Shown here one piece after another: positions 29,094 to 37,196 of a stretch of 38,190 bases of DNA (position 1 is its first letter; every line of letters begins with the position of its first letter). Location: assembly GCA_022842465.1 (NCBI GenBank), contig JALHPN010000071.1, positions 1-38,190 of the forward strand. The letters are read 5' to 3'. The notes beneath the pieces were generated by a model. It was given only the letters and a program-made list of their open reading frames with translations, was not told the DNA's origin and made no database searches. The translations under genes were made by a program, and so were the position numbers. This stretch comes from Polyangiaceae bacterium (GTDB taxonomy: Bacteria > Myxococcota_A > Polyangia > Polyangiales > Polyangiaceae).

Positions 29094-30224
29094 ATGGCGA
29101 ACGCGGACGACTACCTGATCTTCCGGCCGGACGACGTCGACCTGCGCCGCTCGCCGCTGCGGCGCTCGCTCGACGTGCCCACGCATGTGCTTGGCGCGTT
29201 CAACCCCGCGCTCACCCGCCTCCCGAGCGGGAACCTGCTGCTCGTCGTTCGTATCGCCGAGGCGCTGCGCGAGCCGGTCGCGAACGGCAACGTGCACGCG
29301 ATCCGCTGGACGGCGAGCGGCTACGTCCGGGACCCCTACCCTCTCGCCGCAGTCGACATGGGCGATCCGCGTCAGCTCGCCCTCCGCCCGACCGCACCGG
29401 GCGCGCCCCGTCTCCTCGCGCTCACGTCCCTGTCGTGGCTCCTCCCCGTCGAGCTGACGCCCGACGCGCGCAGGATCGTCGCGGTCCACTACGACCACGT
29501 GATCGAGCCGGCGGCTTCGTACCAGGAGTACGGCGTCGAGGACGCGCGCATCAGCAAGGTCGACGACCGCTTCTACATGACGACCTGCGGCGTCAGCGCC
29601 GAGCGCCACTGCACCGCGCTCCACGTCTCGACGGACGGCCTCGGCTACGAGCTCGCGGGCATCGTCCTCGATCACCAGAACAAGGACATGGTGATCTTCG
29701 AGGGCAAGGTGGCCGGCCGCTTCGTCGCGCTCACGCGTCCCCTGGGCGAGGTCTATTTCGCGTATCCGGAGGCGAGCCCGCACGCCGGCGGCCCGGCGAT
29801 CCACCTCGCCGCGTCGCCCGACGCGCTCCACTGGAAGCCCTTCGACCGGCCCGGCATCCGAGGTCGCAAGGGCTCCACCTCGCGGATGAAGGTCGGCGGA
29901 GGCGCGCCGCCCATCCGCACGGAGCACGGCTGGCTCGTCGTCTATCACGGCGTGGAGCCGCGCGAGTCGGTCGGCGTCTACCGCAGCTTCTGGGCGCTGC
30001 TCGATCTCGACGATCCGTCACGCGTCCTCCGCCTCGCCGACGAGGCCCCGCTGCTCGAGGCCGACGCCTCGCTCACCCGCTCGATCGAGGACCGGCTGTA
30101 CCTGCCGAGCCCCGTCGTCTTCACCACGGGCATGGTCGACGCCGGAGACCACTACATCGTGGCGTCCGGAGAGGCCGATCTCGCGTGCCGGATCACGCAC
30201 CTCCCGAAAGCGCGCTTCGCGTGA
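29094..30224 (+). CDS. GH130 glycoside phosphorylase/hydrolase-like protein (first copy)
   Basis: This 376-residue cytoplasmic protein belongs to glycoside hydrolase family 130, whose members usually phosphorolyse beta-mannosides. The five-bladed propeller signature can be followed: FNPALTRLPSGNLLLVVRIAE, the catalytic motif EYGVEDARISKVDDRFYMTTC with general-acid Asp, IFEGKVAGRFVALTRP, then GGGAPPIRTEHGWLVVYHGVE, which in phosphorylases contains the phosphate-binding residues (Lys/Arg and His). I infer a phosphorylase more than a hydrolase, but the substrate (for example mannosyl-glucose or mannobiose) is not shown. ATG 29094 follows a GGGGGG run. It overlaps the GH13 gene by GTGA. Confidence 0.88.
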   Translation: MANADDYLIFRPDDVDLRRSPLRRSLDVPTHVLGAFNPALTRLPSGNLLLVVRIAEALREPVANGNVHAIRWTASGYVRDPYPLAAVDMGDPRQLALRPTAPGAPRLLALTSLSWLLPVELTPDARRIVAVHYDHVIEPAASYQEYGVEDARISKVDDRFYMTTCGVSAERHCTALHVSTDGLGYELAGIVLDHQNKDMVIFEGKVAGRFVALTRPLGEVYFAYPEASPHAGGPAIHLAASPDALHWKPFDRPGIRGRKGSTSRMKVGGGAPPIRTEHGWLVVYHGVEPRESVGVYRSFWALLDLDDPSRVLRLADEAPLLEADASLTRSIEDRLYLPSPVVFTTGMVDAGDHYIVASGEADLACRITHLPKARFA

Positions 30225-31813
30225 TCGCGCCCTTTTGGCAGCGCGGCGTCGTCTACCAGATCTATCCGCGCTCGTTCCAGGACAGCGACGGCGACGGCGT
30301 CGGCGATCTCGCCGGCATCGAGCGGCGGCTCGGGTACATCGCAGATCTCGGCGTCGACGCGATCTGGATCTCGCCGTGCTTCCCCTCGCCGATGGTGGAC
30401 TTCGGCTACGACGTCTCGAACTACTGCGACGTCGACCCGCGCTTCGGGACGCTCGCGGACTTCGATCGCCTCGTCGCGGCGGCGCACGCGCGGGGCATCC
30501 GGGTGATCCTCGACTTCGTCCCGAACCACACCTCCGACCAGCACCCCTGGTTCGTCGAGAGCCGGAGCTCGAAGGAGAGCGCGCGTCGGGCGTGGTACCT
30601 CTGGCGCGACCCCGGCCCAGGCGGCGGCCCGCCGAACAACTGGATCAGCGACTTCGGCGGCTCGGCCTGGGCGTGGGACGAGGCGAGCGGTCAGTACTAC
30701 TACCACGCGTTCCTCCCCGAGCAGCCCGACCTCGACTGGCGGAACCCCGACGTCCGGCGCGCGATGTACGACGTCCTCCATTTCTGGCTCGCGCGCGGCG
30801 TCGACGGCTTCCGGATCGACGTGCTCTGGCACCTGATCAAGGCAGAGACGTTCCCCGACAACCCAGCGAACCCGGCTTACGTGGCCGGGCTCGGCGAGAT
30901 GCACCGCGTTCTCCAGCTCCACTCGACCGACCAGCCCGAGGTCCACGCGATCGCCGGGGAGATGCGGCGCATCGCGGACTCCTACGGCGAGCGCGTCCTC
31001 GTCGGCGAGATCTACCTGCCCGTCGAGCGCCTCGTGCACTACTACGGCCGGGAGACGCCGGGCGTACACCTGCCCTTCAACTTCCAGCTCGTCGAGGCGC
31101 CGTGGAGCGCCCGCGGGATCGCCGCCATGATCGCCGAATACGAGGCCGCGCTGCCGCCCGGCGCGTGGCCGAACTGGGTGCTCGGCAACCACGATCGACC
31201 GCGCATCGCCGCGAGGGTCGGCGAGGCGCAGGCGCGCGTCGCGGCGATGCTGCTCCTCACGCTGCGAGGGACGCCGACCCTCTACTACGGCGACGAGCTC
31301 GGGCTGGGGCGGGTCGAGATCCCGGATCGCGACGTCAGAGACCCACGCGAGCTGCGCGAGCCCGGCCTCGGTCTCGGCCGCGATCCCTCGCGAACACCGA
31401 TGCCGTGGGACGCGTCTCCCCAGGCGGGCTTCACGTCCGGCGTGCCCTGGCTCCCGCTGAACGGCGACTGGCGCGCTCGGAACGTCGAGCGGCTCGCGCA
31501 GACGCCCGGCTCGTCACTCGCGCTTCACCGTGATCTCCTCGCCCTCCGGCGCGCGCGTCCGGCGCTCTCGGTCGGCGATCTCGCGCTCCTCGACGGCACG
31601 CACCCCGATCGCGACGTGCTCGCCTACGAGCGTCGCGCGGGCGACGAGCGCCTCTTGGTCGCGCTGAACCTCGGCGGCGAGGCGCGCGAGCTCACGCTGC
31701 CGCCGTGGGCAGCGTTCGCACGGCCGCTCCTCTCCACCGTCGCGGGCGCGCCGTCGCCCTCGGACGTCCTCCGCCTCCGTCCCGACGAAGGCGTCGTCCT
31801 CGCCCCTCGCTGA
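30221..31813 (+). CDS. GH13 alpha-glucosidase/oligo-1,6-glucosidase-type enzyme
   Basis: The 530-residue enzyme has the classic GH13 series: WQRGVVYQIYPRSFQDSDGDGVGDL at the start, DFVPNHTSDQHPWF, catalytic Asp in GVDGFRIDVLWHL (about residue 205), catalytic Glu in VLVGEIYL (about 265), and Asp of region IV in VLGNHDRPRI (about 325), plus LYYGDELGL. It resembles alpha-glucosidases, trehalose synthases and oligo-1,6-glucosidases of subfamilies 17-31. The substrate is not evident; given the neighbours, a glucose- or mannose-containing oligosaccharide is likely. Start GTG 30221 overlaps the GH130 stop by four bases (GTGA), so translation is coupled. It is followed by the GT4 gene at a short gap. 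Confidence 0.9.
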   Translation: MIAPFWQRGVVYQIYPRSFQDSDGDGVGDLAGIERRLGYIADLGVDAIWISPCFPSPMVDFGYDVSNYCDVDPRFGTLADFDRLVAAAHARGIRVILDFVPNHTSDQHPWFVESRSSKESARRAWYLWRDPGPGGGPPNNWISDFGGSAWAWDEASGQYYYHAFLPEQPDLDWRNPDVRRAMYDVLHFWLARGVDGFRIDVLWHLIKAETFPDNPANPAYVAGLGEMHRVLQLHSTDQPEVHAIAGEMRRIADSYGERVLVGEIYLPVERLVHYYGRETPGVHLPFNFQLVEAPWSARGIAAMIAEYEAALPPGAWPNWVLGNHDRPRIAARVGEAQARVAAMLLLTLRGTPTLYYGDELGLGRVEIPDRDVRDPRELREPGLGLGRDPSRTPMPWDASPQAGFTSGVPWLPLNGDWRARNVERLAQTPGSSLALHRDLLALRRARPALSVGDLALLDGTHPDRDVLAYERRAGDERLLVALNLGGEARELTLPPWAAFARPLLSTVAGAPSPSDVLRLRPDEGVVLAPR

Positions 31814-31815
31814 AG

Positions 31816-31822
31816 AAAGAGG
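31816..31822 (+). promoter_or_regulatory. Shine-Dalgarno AAAGAGG that decides a CTG start
   Basis: AAAGAGG lies six bases before CTG 31829 but 18 bases before the first in-frame ATG (31841). The spacing fits initiation at CTG. It sits just after the stop of the GH13 gene (31813). Confidence 0.55.
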
Positions 31823-31828
31823 CTCTCC

Positions 31829-32857
31829 CTGCGTATCGCCATGCTCGCGCCCATCTCGTGGAGGACCCCTCCGCGCCACTACGGCCCCTGGGAGCTCGTC
31901 ACGAGCCTCCTCACCGAGGCGCTCGTCGCGCGCGGCGTGGACGTGACCCTCTTCGCGACGGCAGACTCGCTCACGGCCGGCACGCTCGCGGCCGTGTGCC
32001 CCCGGCCGTACTCGGAGGACCCCACGCTGGACGCCAAGGTGTGGGAGCTCTGCCACGTCGCGCACGTCTTCGAGCGCGCACGCGAGTTCGACCTGATCCA
32101 CAACCAGGCCGACTTCGTCCCGCTCGGCTTCTCCCGCCTCGTCGACACGCCGATGGTCACCACCATCCACGGCTTCTCGTCGGCGCGGATCCTCCCCGCG
32201 TTCGAGCGCTACCAGGATCGCGTGGCCTACGTGGCGATCAGCGACGCGGATCGCCGCCCCGGCCTCCGCTACGCGAGCACGATCCACCACGGGCTCCGGC
32301 TCGAGGAGTTCCGGTTCGACCCGGCCGGCAGCGAGGACCTCCTCTTCTTCGGCCGGATCCACCCGGACAAGGGCGCCGCCGAGGCGATCGAGGTCGCCGA
32401 GAGGACGGGGCGCCGCCTCGTGATGGCGGGGATCGTCCAGGACCAGGGCTACCACGAGCGCGAGGTCCTGCCGGCGATCGACGGCGTGCGCGTCGTCTAC
32501 GACGGGCCGGTCGGCGGCGACGCCCGCGTCCGCACGCTCGGGGCGGCGCGCGCGCTCCTGCACCTCGTCAACTTCGACGAGCCGTTCGGGCTCTCCGTCA
32601 TCGAGGCGATGGCCTGCGGCACGCCCGTCATCGCCGCGAACCGTGGCTCGATGCCCGAGCTCGTCCAGGACGGGGTCACGGGCTTCCTCGTCGACGACGT
32701 CGAGGGCGCCGTGCGCGCGGTCGCCCGGCTCGGGGAGATCGATCGCGCCGCCTGCCGCGCTCGCGTCCGCGAGCGATTCACGGTGGAGCAGATGGCGGAG
32801 CGATATCTCGCGCTCTACCGCACGCTGATCGAGGGAGAGGGCTATAAGGACGCATGA
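31829..32857 (+). CDS. GT4 glycosyltransferase, probable CTG start
   Basis: The 342-residue protein (counting from CTG) is a GT-B fold glycosyltransferase. From CTG the N-terminus reads L/M-R-I-A-M-L-A-P-I-S-W-R-T-P-P-R-H-Y-G-P-W-E, which matches the usual start of GT4 enzymes (MRIAMLAP..PP..YGG.E); the ATG at 31841 would cut off the first beta strand. Other motifs are FDLIHNQ, VTTIHGF, LLFFGRIHPDKGAAEAI (nucleotide-binding), and the E-x7-E-like FDEPFGLSVIEAMACGTPVIA with PELVQDGVTGFLV. The donor is probably an NDP-sugar; the acceptor is unknown. It is preceded by the GH13 gene and overlaps the second GH130 by four bases (ATGA). Confidence 0.88.
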   Translation: MRIAMLAPISWRTPPRHYGPWELVTSLLTEALVARGVDVTLFATADSLTAGTLAAVCPRPYSEDPTLDAKVWELCHVAHVFERAREFDLIHNQADFVPLGFSRLVDTPMVTTIHGFSSARILPAFERYQDRVAYVAISDADRRPGLRYASTIHHGLRLEEFRFDPAGSEDLLFFGRIHPDKGAAEAIEVAERTGRRLVMAGIVQDQGYHEREVLPAIDGVRVVYDGPVGGDARVRTLGAARALLHLVNFDEPFGLSVIEAMACGTPVIAANRGSMPELVQDGVTGFLVDDVEGAVRAVARLGEIDRAACRARVRERFTVEQMAERYLALYRTLIEGEGYKDA

Positions 32858-34323
32858 ACGTCACCCGCCTGCCGGTGCGTCTCGCGGCGGACACGACCCG
32901 CGTCATCGCCCGCCCCTTCGTCCCGGGCGGCCCGGCGAGGCTCCGCGCCATCATCGAGCGCGTCCGCGCGCTGCCCGACGCCGAGGTCTCGTCGATGGTG
33001 GTCGCGCTCGTGGCCGACTACCAGCATCGCCACAAGGACATCCGGGGCATCTTCCGTCAGAGCTACACGACGGTGAGCGCGATGGCCAGCGAGCACCGAG
33101 AGCCGAACGAGGATCGCAGACTCCTCCTCGGGGCGTACTTCACGAACGAGTACTCCCTCGAGTCCGTCGCGCTGTTCAACCCGTCGATGGTCCTCCACCC
33201 CGACCAGAGCGGCGTCGCCCCTGGGGCGGTCCGCTTCGTCATGAGCCTCCGCGCGTGCGGCGAGGGCCACATCTCGTCGATCGAGTTCCGCACCGGCACC
33301 GTCGACGCCGAGCATCGGGTCCTCGTCGATCCGCCGACGCGCTTCGCGCTCACGGCGAGACCCGTCGACGACGCGCTCTACGACAAGGAGAGCTACGTCC
33401 GGAAGCTCGTCGAGATGAAGGCCTACCGTCCGATCGCCGACCCAATCCTCGCGCGCCTCGCCCCTCGCTTCACGACGGGCGACCTCAGGTACGCGATCGA
33501 GAAGTGTCGGCCCGTCGAGGAGGTCACGCAGTGGAAGGAGCTGGTCGACAACATGCTCTGGCTCGCGCACTCGAACTACGAGCTCGAGTTCTCCCCCGAC
33601 GCGGCGCTCTCGGAGCGTGTCATCTTCCCCGTGAGCGAGAACGAGAGCCGCGGGATCGAGGATGCCCGCTTCGTTCGCTTCACCTACCCGGACGGTCGCG
33701 CGACGTACTACGCGACGTACACGGCCTACAACGGCTTCCGCGTGCTCCCGCAGCTCATCGAGACGAGCGACTTCCGCCACTTCAAGATGAACACCTTGAA
33801 CGGCGACTACGTGCAGAACAAGGGCATGGCCCTCTTCCCGCGCAAGGTGGGCGGACAGTTCGCCATGGCGTCGCGGCTCGACGGCGAGAACATCTACCTC
33901 CTCAAGTCCGACAACATCCACTTCTGGAACGACTGCGAGCTCGTGTACGGGCCGAAGTACCCCTGGGAGATCGTCCAGGTCGGCAACTGCGGCTCGCCGA
34001 TCGAGACGGAGGAGGGCTGGATCCTCCTCACGCACGGCGTCGGTCCCATGCGTCAGTACTGGATGGGCGCTCTCCTGCTCGACCTCGAGGACCCGTCGCG
34101 CGTCATCGGTGATCTCCGCGAGCCGATGCTGAGGCCGAACCCCGCCGAGCGCGACGGGTACGTCCCCAACGTCGTCTACTCGTGCGGCGCCCTCCGGCAC
34201 GGCGAGCAGCTCGTCGTGCCCTATGCGGTCTCCGACAGTCACACGTCCATCGCGACCGTGTCGGTCGCCGATCTGCTCGCGGAGCTGCGCTCGCGGGGCA
34301 GGGAGACGACCGCGCGCGCCTGA
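32854..34323 (+). CDS. GH130-related glycosidase/phosphorylase (second copy, long form)
   Basis: This 489-residue protein is a longer GH130-type enzyme. The N-terminal 110 residues form a helical extension (RLRAIIERVRALPDAEVSSMVVALVADYQHRHKDIRGIFRQ). The propeller then shows FNPSMVLHPDQ, catalytic-type motif SRGIEDARFVRFTYPDGRATYYATYTAYNG, ALFPRKVGGQFAMASR, and GNCGSPIETEEGWILLTHGVGPMRQYWMGALLLDLEDPSRVIG. The general-acid Asp and the Lys/His positions are kept, so activity is likely. The two GH130 copies in this operon are very different, suggesting different linkages or a degradative and a synthetic role. ATG 32854 overlaps the GT4 stop (ATGA). It is the last gene of the run; a weak inverted repeat follows at 34337-34374. 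Confidence 0.85.
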   Translation: MNVTRLPVRLAADTTRVIARPFVPGGPARLRAIIERVRALPDAEVSSMVVALVADYQHRHKDIRGIFRQSYTTVSAMASEHREPNEDRRLLLGAYFTNEYSLESVALFNPSMVLHPDQSGVAPGAVRFVMSLRACGEGHISSIEFRTGTVDAEHRVLVDPPTRFALTARPVDDALYDKESYVRKLVEMKAYRPIADPILARLAPRFTTGDLRYAIEKCRPVEEVTQWKELVDNMLWLAHSNYELEFSPDAALSERVIFPVSENESRGIEDARFVRFTYPDGRATYYATYTAYNGFRVLPQLIETSDFRHFKMNTLNGDYVQNKGMALFPRKVGGQFAMASRLDGENIYLLKSDNIHFWNDCELVYGPKYPWEIVQVGNCGSPIETEEGWILLTHGVGPMRQYWMGALLLDLEDPSRVIGDLREPMLRPNPAERDGYVPNVVYSCGALRHGEQLVVPYAVSDSHTSIATVSVADLLAELRSRGRETTARA

Positions 34324-34518
34324 AAACCAGGCGCTCGCTGCGGTTGGCCTCATTTGCCACATTGCGGCCGCAGCCGATCAGGCGCAGGTTCAGGGGACGT
34401 TCAGGGAGCTGCCGGCCTTCGAGGGAAGGTGCTGGGGCTCGCTCCCGAGCGACATCGAAGAGGGATCGAGCCGACCGCGAGGCTTCGCGTCGGCGGACGG
34501 TCCCTGGAGACAACCACC

Positions 34519-34887
34519 ATGATTCGCACATTCCTTTCGACGATCGGCGTGACCTTGCTCGCGTCCGGCTGTGGAGCTTCTTTCCCGCCCCCGACGCAGA
34601 AGCTGGCAGACACGGAGGCGGCGCACCGGAGCGCTCGCGAGCTCGGCGCCGACAAGAAGACCGCCGCGCAGCTGAACCTGAAGCTCGCCGAGGAGGGCAT
34701 CGAGGCCGCGAAGCGGGAGATGAAGGCCGGCGAGAACCGCCGCGCCGAGTTCATCCTCCTCCGGGCCAAGGCCGACGCGGAGCTCGCCCTCTCCCTCGCA
34801 CGTGAGCACGACGCGAGCAGCGATGCCGCCAAGGCGGTCGACACCTCGAACGCCGCGCAGAACGCCAAGGCGAACGGAGCCCACTGA
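34519..34887 (+). CDS. DUF4398-type lipoprotein
   Basis: The 122-residue product starts with a lipoprotein signal ending in LLASGCG (Cys near residue 18). The mature part is a long charged helical hairpin (KLADTEAAHRSARELGADKKTAAQLNLKLAEEGIEAAKREMKAGENRRAEFILLRAKADAELALSLAREH) of the DUF4398 kind, common beside OmpA-type proteins in deltaproteobacteria. The role is probably in the cell envelope. GGAGA precedes ATG 34519. It is coupled to the OmpA gene by a one-base TGATG overlap. The 195-base region before it shows no clear promoter. Confidence 0.85.
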   Translation: MIRTFLSTIGVTLLASGCGASFPPPTQKLADTEAAHRSARELGADKKTAAQLNLKLAEEGIEAAKREMKAGENRRAEFILLRAKADAELALSLAREHDASSDAAKAVDTSNAAQNAKANGAH

Positions 34888-35765
34888 TGAAAACGTCACA
34901 CATTCGCACGGGTCTCGTCGCCACCGCCATCCTCGCCACCGCCGTCGCGGCCGGCTGCTCGGCCACGATGCCGCCGAACGAGCTCGTGTCCGCCAGGAGC
35001 AACTACGCCCGCGCCTCGCAGGGCCCGGCCGCCCAGCTCGCGCAGGCCGATCTCGACACGGCGAAAAAATCGCTCGACCGCGCCGAGGCTGCGTTCAAGG
35101 AGGAAGGCGACTCGCCCGAGACCAAGGACGTCGCGTACGCGGCGGCGCGGAGCGCGGAGCTCGCCGAGTCTCGCGCGCGCATCCTCCAGGCGAAGCAGCT
35201 GAAGGACCAGACGAACGCAGGCCAGCGCGCGAGCGAGGTGGACGCTGCCCAGCGCACCGCCGCGGACCTCGTGAAGGCGCGAGGGCAGCTCGCCACGCAG
35301 GGCCAGGCGCTCGCGACGGAGAAGGAGCGACGCCAGGCCGCCGAGCAGCGCGCCGCGCAGGCGGCCGCCGACCTCGCCAAGTTCGCGTCGGTGAAGCAGG
35401 ACCCCGTGCGCGGCATGGTGATCACGCTGTCCGGCGGCGTCCTGTTCGAGTCGGCGAAGTGGCAGCTGCTCCCCGCGGCGCAGTCGAAGCTGAACGACGT
35501 CGCGAACGCCCTCACGAAGCAGGACGTGGACTCCTCGATCGTCGTCGAGGGCCACACCGACTCGCAGGGGACGGAGGCGTCGAACCAGGAGCTCTCGCAG
35601 AAGCGCGCGGAGTCGGTGCGGGCGTACCTCGTCTCGCGCGGCATCGCGGCGGATCGCGTCACCGCGGCGGGCTTCGGTCCCTCGCGATCGATCGCCGACA
35701 ACGCCTCGGCGGAGGGACGCGCCAACAACCGGCGCGTCGAGATCGTCGTGAAGCCCAAGTCATGA
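34887..35765 (+). CDS. OmpA-family lipoprotein with DUF4398-like N-terminus
   Basis: This 292-residue protein has a lipoprotein signal (ILATAVAAGCS, Cys near residue 24) and a helical, Ala/Gln/Glu-rich region (residues 30-165) like a DUF4398 coiled coil. The C-terminal OmpA domain (residues about 175-290) has VLFESAKWQLLPAAQSKLNDVANAL, VVEGHTDSQGTEASNQELSQKRAESVRAYLVSRGI, AAGFGPSRSIADN and NNRRVEIVV. It should bind peptidoglycan, linking the outer membrane to the cell wall. It shares its first base with the stop of the DUF4398 gene (TGATG) and overlaps the next gene by four bases (ATGA), so the three are one operon. Confidence 0.92.
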   Translation: MKTSHIRTGLVATAILATAVAAGCSATMPPNELVSARSNYARASQGPAAQLAQADLDTAKKSLDRAEAAFKEEGDSPETKDVAYAAARSAELAESRARILQAKQLKDQTNAGQRASEVDAAQRTAADLVKARGQLATQGQALATEKERRQAAEQRAAQAAADLAKFASVKQDPVRGMVITLSGGVLFESAKWQLLPAAQSKLNDVANALTKQDVDSSIVVEGHTDSQGTEASNQELSQKRAESVRAYLVSRGIAADRVTAAGFGPSRSIADNASAEGRANNRRVEIVVKPKS

Positions 35766-36070
35766 GCGTCGGCCCCCCCATGAACGAGAACCCACACGCC
35801 AATCCGCACGCGAAGGGGCCCGACCCTGCGCGGTCCCGTCTACGCGCCACCGTCGCGAAGATGGACCGCGAGCTCGAAGCCCTCAGGGCGACCTCGCCGG
35901 GCGCCTCAGGGCACGACGCCCTCTTCGCGTCCTTCGCCGACCTCGTGGACCAGCTCGCCCTCGGGCCCGAGCCGGAGGTCCGCGAGTGCCCGAAGTGCGG
36001 CGGCATCGGGATGCGGATCGCGACGGTGTGCGGAGCGTGCTGGACCAAGCTCACGCCTCCGCCGTCGTGA
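35762..36070 (+). CDS. Small zinc-ribbon protein
   Basis: The 102-residue protein is soluble. A coiled, charged N-terminal half (RSRLRATVAKMDRELEALRATS) leads to a C-terminal zinc ribbon with CPKCGG (about residue 76) and CGACW (about residue 93). ATG 35762 overlaps the OmpA stop (ATGA), so it is co-translated with the OmpA lipoprotein; an alternative in-frame ATG lies at 35780. The function is unknown. Confidence 0.75.
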   Translation: MSVGPPMNENPHANPHAKGPDPARSRLRATVAKMDRELEALRATSPGASGHDALFASFADLVDQLALGPEPEVRECPKCGGIGMRIATVCGACWTKLTPPPS

Positions 36071-36121
36071 CACGATGTGACAGAAGAGGGAGTTCTACGG
36101 TGCTAGGTTGGAGGGGCGCGC

Positions 36122-37069
36122 GTGAGTGTTCCGCGCGCGCGAACGCCCCTGGCTGAGGGGCTTGCTCGAGGCTCATCGCGGAGGGCGACGGGACGGAGCG
36201 TTCCGAAAGGCCTTCCCTTGCAGAATCCGAGCTCACCCCGTCCGCGCCTGGAGCGCTTCATGCTCCAGCTCTCGACGGCGCTCCTCGTCGCGATGCACCT
36301 CGCGTGTCTCTTCGTGTTCGTCGTCCCCTTCTCGACGAAGGTGCTGGCACTCTGCGCCTTCGGCTACCTCCTCCGGATGTGGGCGATCACCGCGGGGTAC
36401 CACCGGTACTTCGCGCATCGCTCGTACAAGACGAGCCGCGCGTTCCAGCTCGTGCTCGCCGTGCTCGGGACGACCGCGATGCAGAACGGACCGCTCTGGT
36501 GGGCGAGCTGGCATCGGCGGCACCATCGTCACGCCGACACCGCGAAGGACACGCACTCGCCGCTTCACGGGATGTGGCACGCCCACTTCGGATGGGTGCT
36601 CGACGGGAAGCACGACCACCCCGACTACGCGAACGTGAAGGACCTCACGCGCTTCCCGGAGCTCCGCTTCCTCGACGAGCACAAGTGGCTCCCCATCATC
36701 GCGTACGGCGCCGCGTGCTTCGCGGTCGGCGGCGTCTCCGGGCTCGTCTGGGGTTTCGTCGTGAGCACGATCGCGTGTCTCCACGCGACCGCGCTCGTCA
36801 ACTCCCTGGCGCACGTGTGGGGGAGCCGGCGCTTCGACACCCGCGACCAGTCGCGGAACAACGCCCTCATCGCGATCCTGACCCTCGGGGAGGGCTGGCA
36901 CAACAATCACCACCACCGGATGGGCGTCGCTCGCCAGGGGGTGGCCTGGTACGAGATCGACGTGACGTACTACGTGCTGAGGGTGCTCGCGTGGCTCGGG
37001 ATCGTCTGGGACATCCGACTGCGCAAGCCGGGGCCGACCCTTCCGGTTCCGGCCCCGCCCCCCGCGTGA
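36122..37069 (+). CDS. Membrane acyl-CoA/fatty acid desaturase
   Basis: This 315-residue membrane protein shows the three His boxes of the delta-9 fatty acyl desaturases: HRYFAH (residues 94-99), HRRHHRH (about 131) and HNNHHHR (about 262), which bind a diiron centre. Four hydrophobic helices lie around them. It should introduce a double bond into an acyl chain, needing a ferredoxin or cytochrome b5-type donor that is not in the window. The GTG at 36122 has GGAGGGG six bases before it, giving a 45-residue N-terminal extension (PRARTPLAEGLARGSSRRATG) before the membrane part; an internal TTG at 36220 is an alternative. The gene converges with a very small Lys-rich gene. Confidence 0.9.
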   Translation: MSVPRARTPLAEGLARGSSRRATGRSVPKGLPLQNPSSPRPRLERFMLQLSTALLVAMHLACLFVFVVPFSTKVLALCAFGYLLRMWAITAGYHRYFAHRSYKTSRAFQLVLAVLGTTAMQNGPLWWASWHRRHHRHADTAKDTHSPLHGMWHAHFGWVLDGKHDHPDYANVKDLTRFPELRFLDEHKWLPIIAYGAACFAVGGVSGLVWGFVVSTIACLHATALVNSLAHVWGSRRFDTRDQSRNNALIAILTLGEGWHNNHHHRMGVARQGVAWYEIDVTYYVLRVLAWLGIVWDIRLRKPGPTLPVPAPPPA

Positions 37070-37073
37070 GCGT

Positions 37074-37196
37074 TCAGGTCTTCTTCTTCGGCGCCGTCGC
37101 GTTCGCCTTGTCGCGCGCGTCGGTCTTCTTCTGATCCTTCTGCTTCGTGTCCTGCTTCTTCGCCTTGTCCTTCGCCTTCGGTGACTTGTCGCCCAT
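37074..37196 (-). CDS. 40-residue Lys-rich small protein
   Basis: Starting at ATG 37196, the product begins MGDKSPKAKDKAKKQD and ends in NATAPKKKT. It is almost entirely Lys/Asp/Ala/Gln, with no hydrophobic core, and resembles the short Lys-rich MGDKSPK-type proteins seen in many bacteria. A strong GAGGAGGT sits five bases before the ATG. This is the main evidence that it is a gene. A TAGCCT hexamer about 45 bases upstream could be its -10. It is probably nucleic-acid binding or intrinsically disordered; no function is established. Confidence 0.75.
   Translation of the reverse strand: MGDKSPKAKDKAKKQDTKQKDQKKTDARDKANATAPKKKT

Noticed and set aside
34341..34364. TTGG...TTGC element as a sigma-54 promoter of the DUF4398 operon
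   Set aside because: The GG and GC pairs are about 10 bases apart instead of the 12 required by the -24/-12 spacing.
34337..34374. Inverted repeat GCTGCGG ... CCGCAGC after the second GH130 gene, as a terminator
   Set aside because: A 7-base stem with a 24-base loop and no T run is too weak to call an intrinsic terminator; it may be chance in GC-rich sequence.
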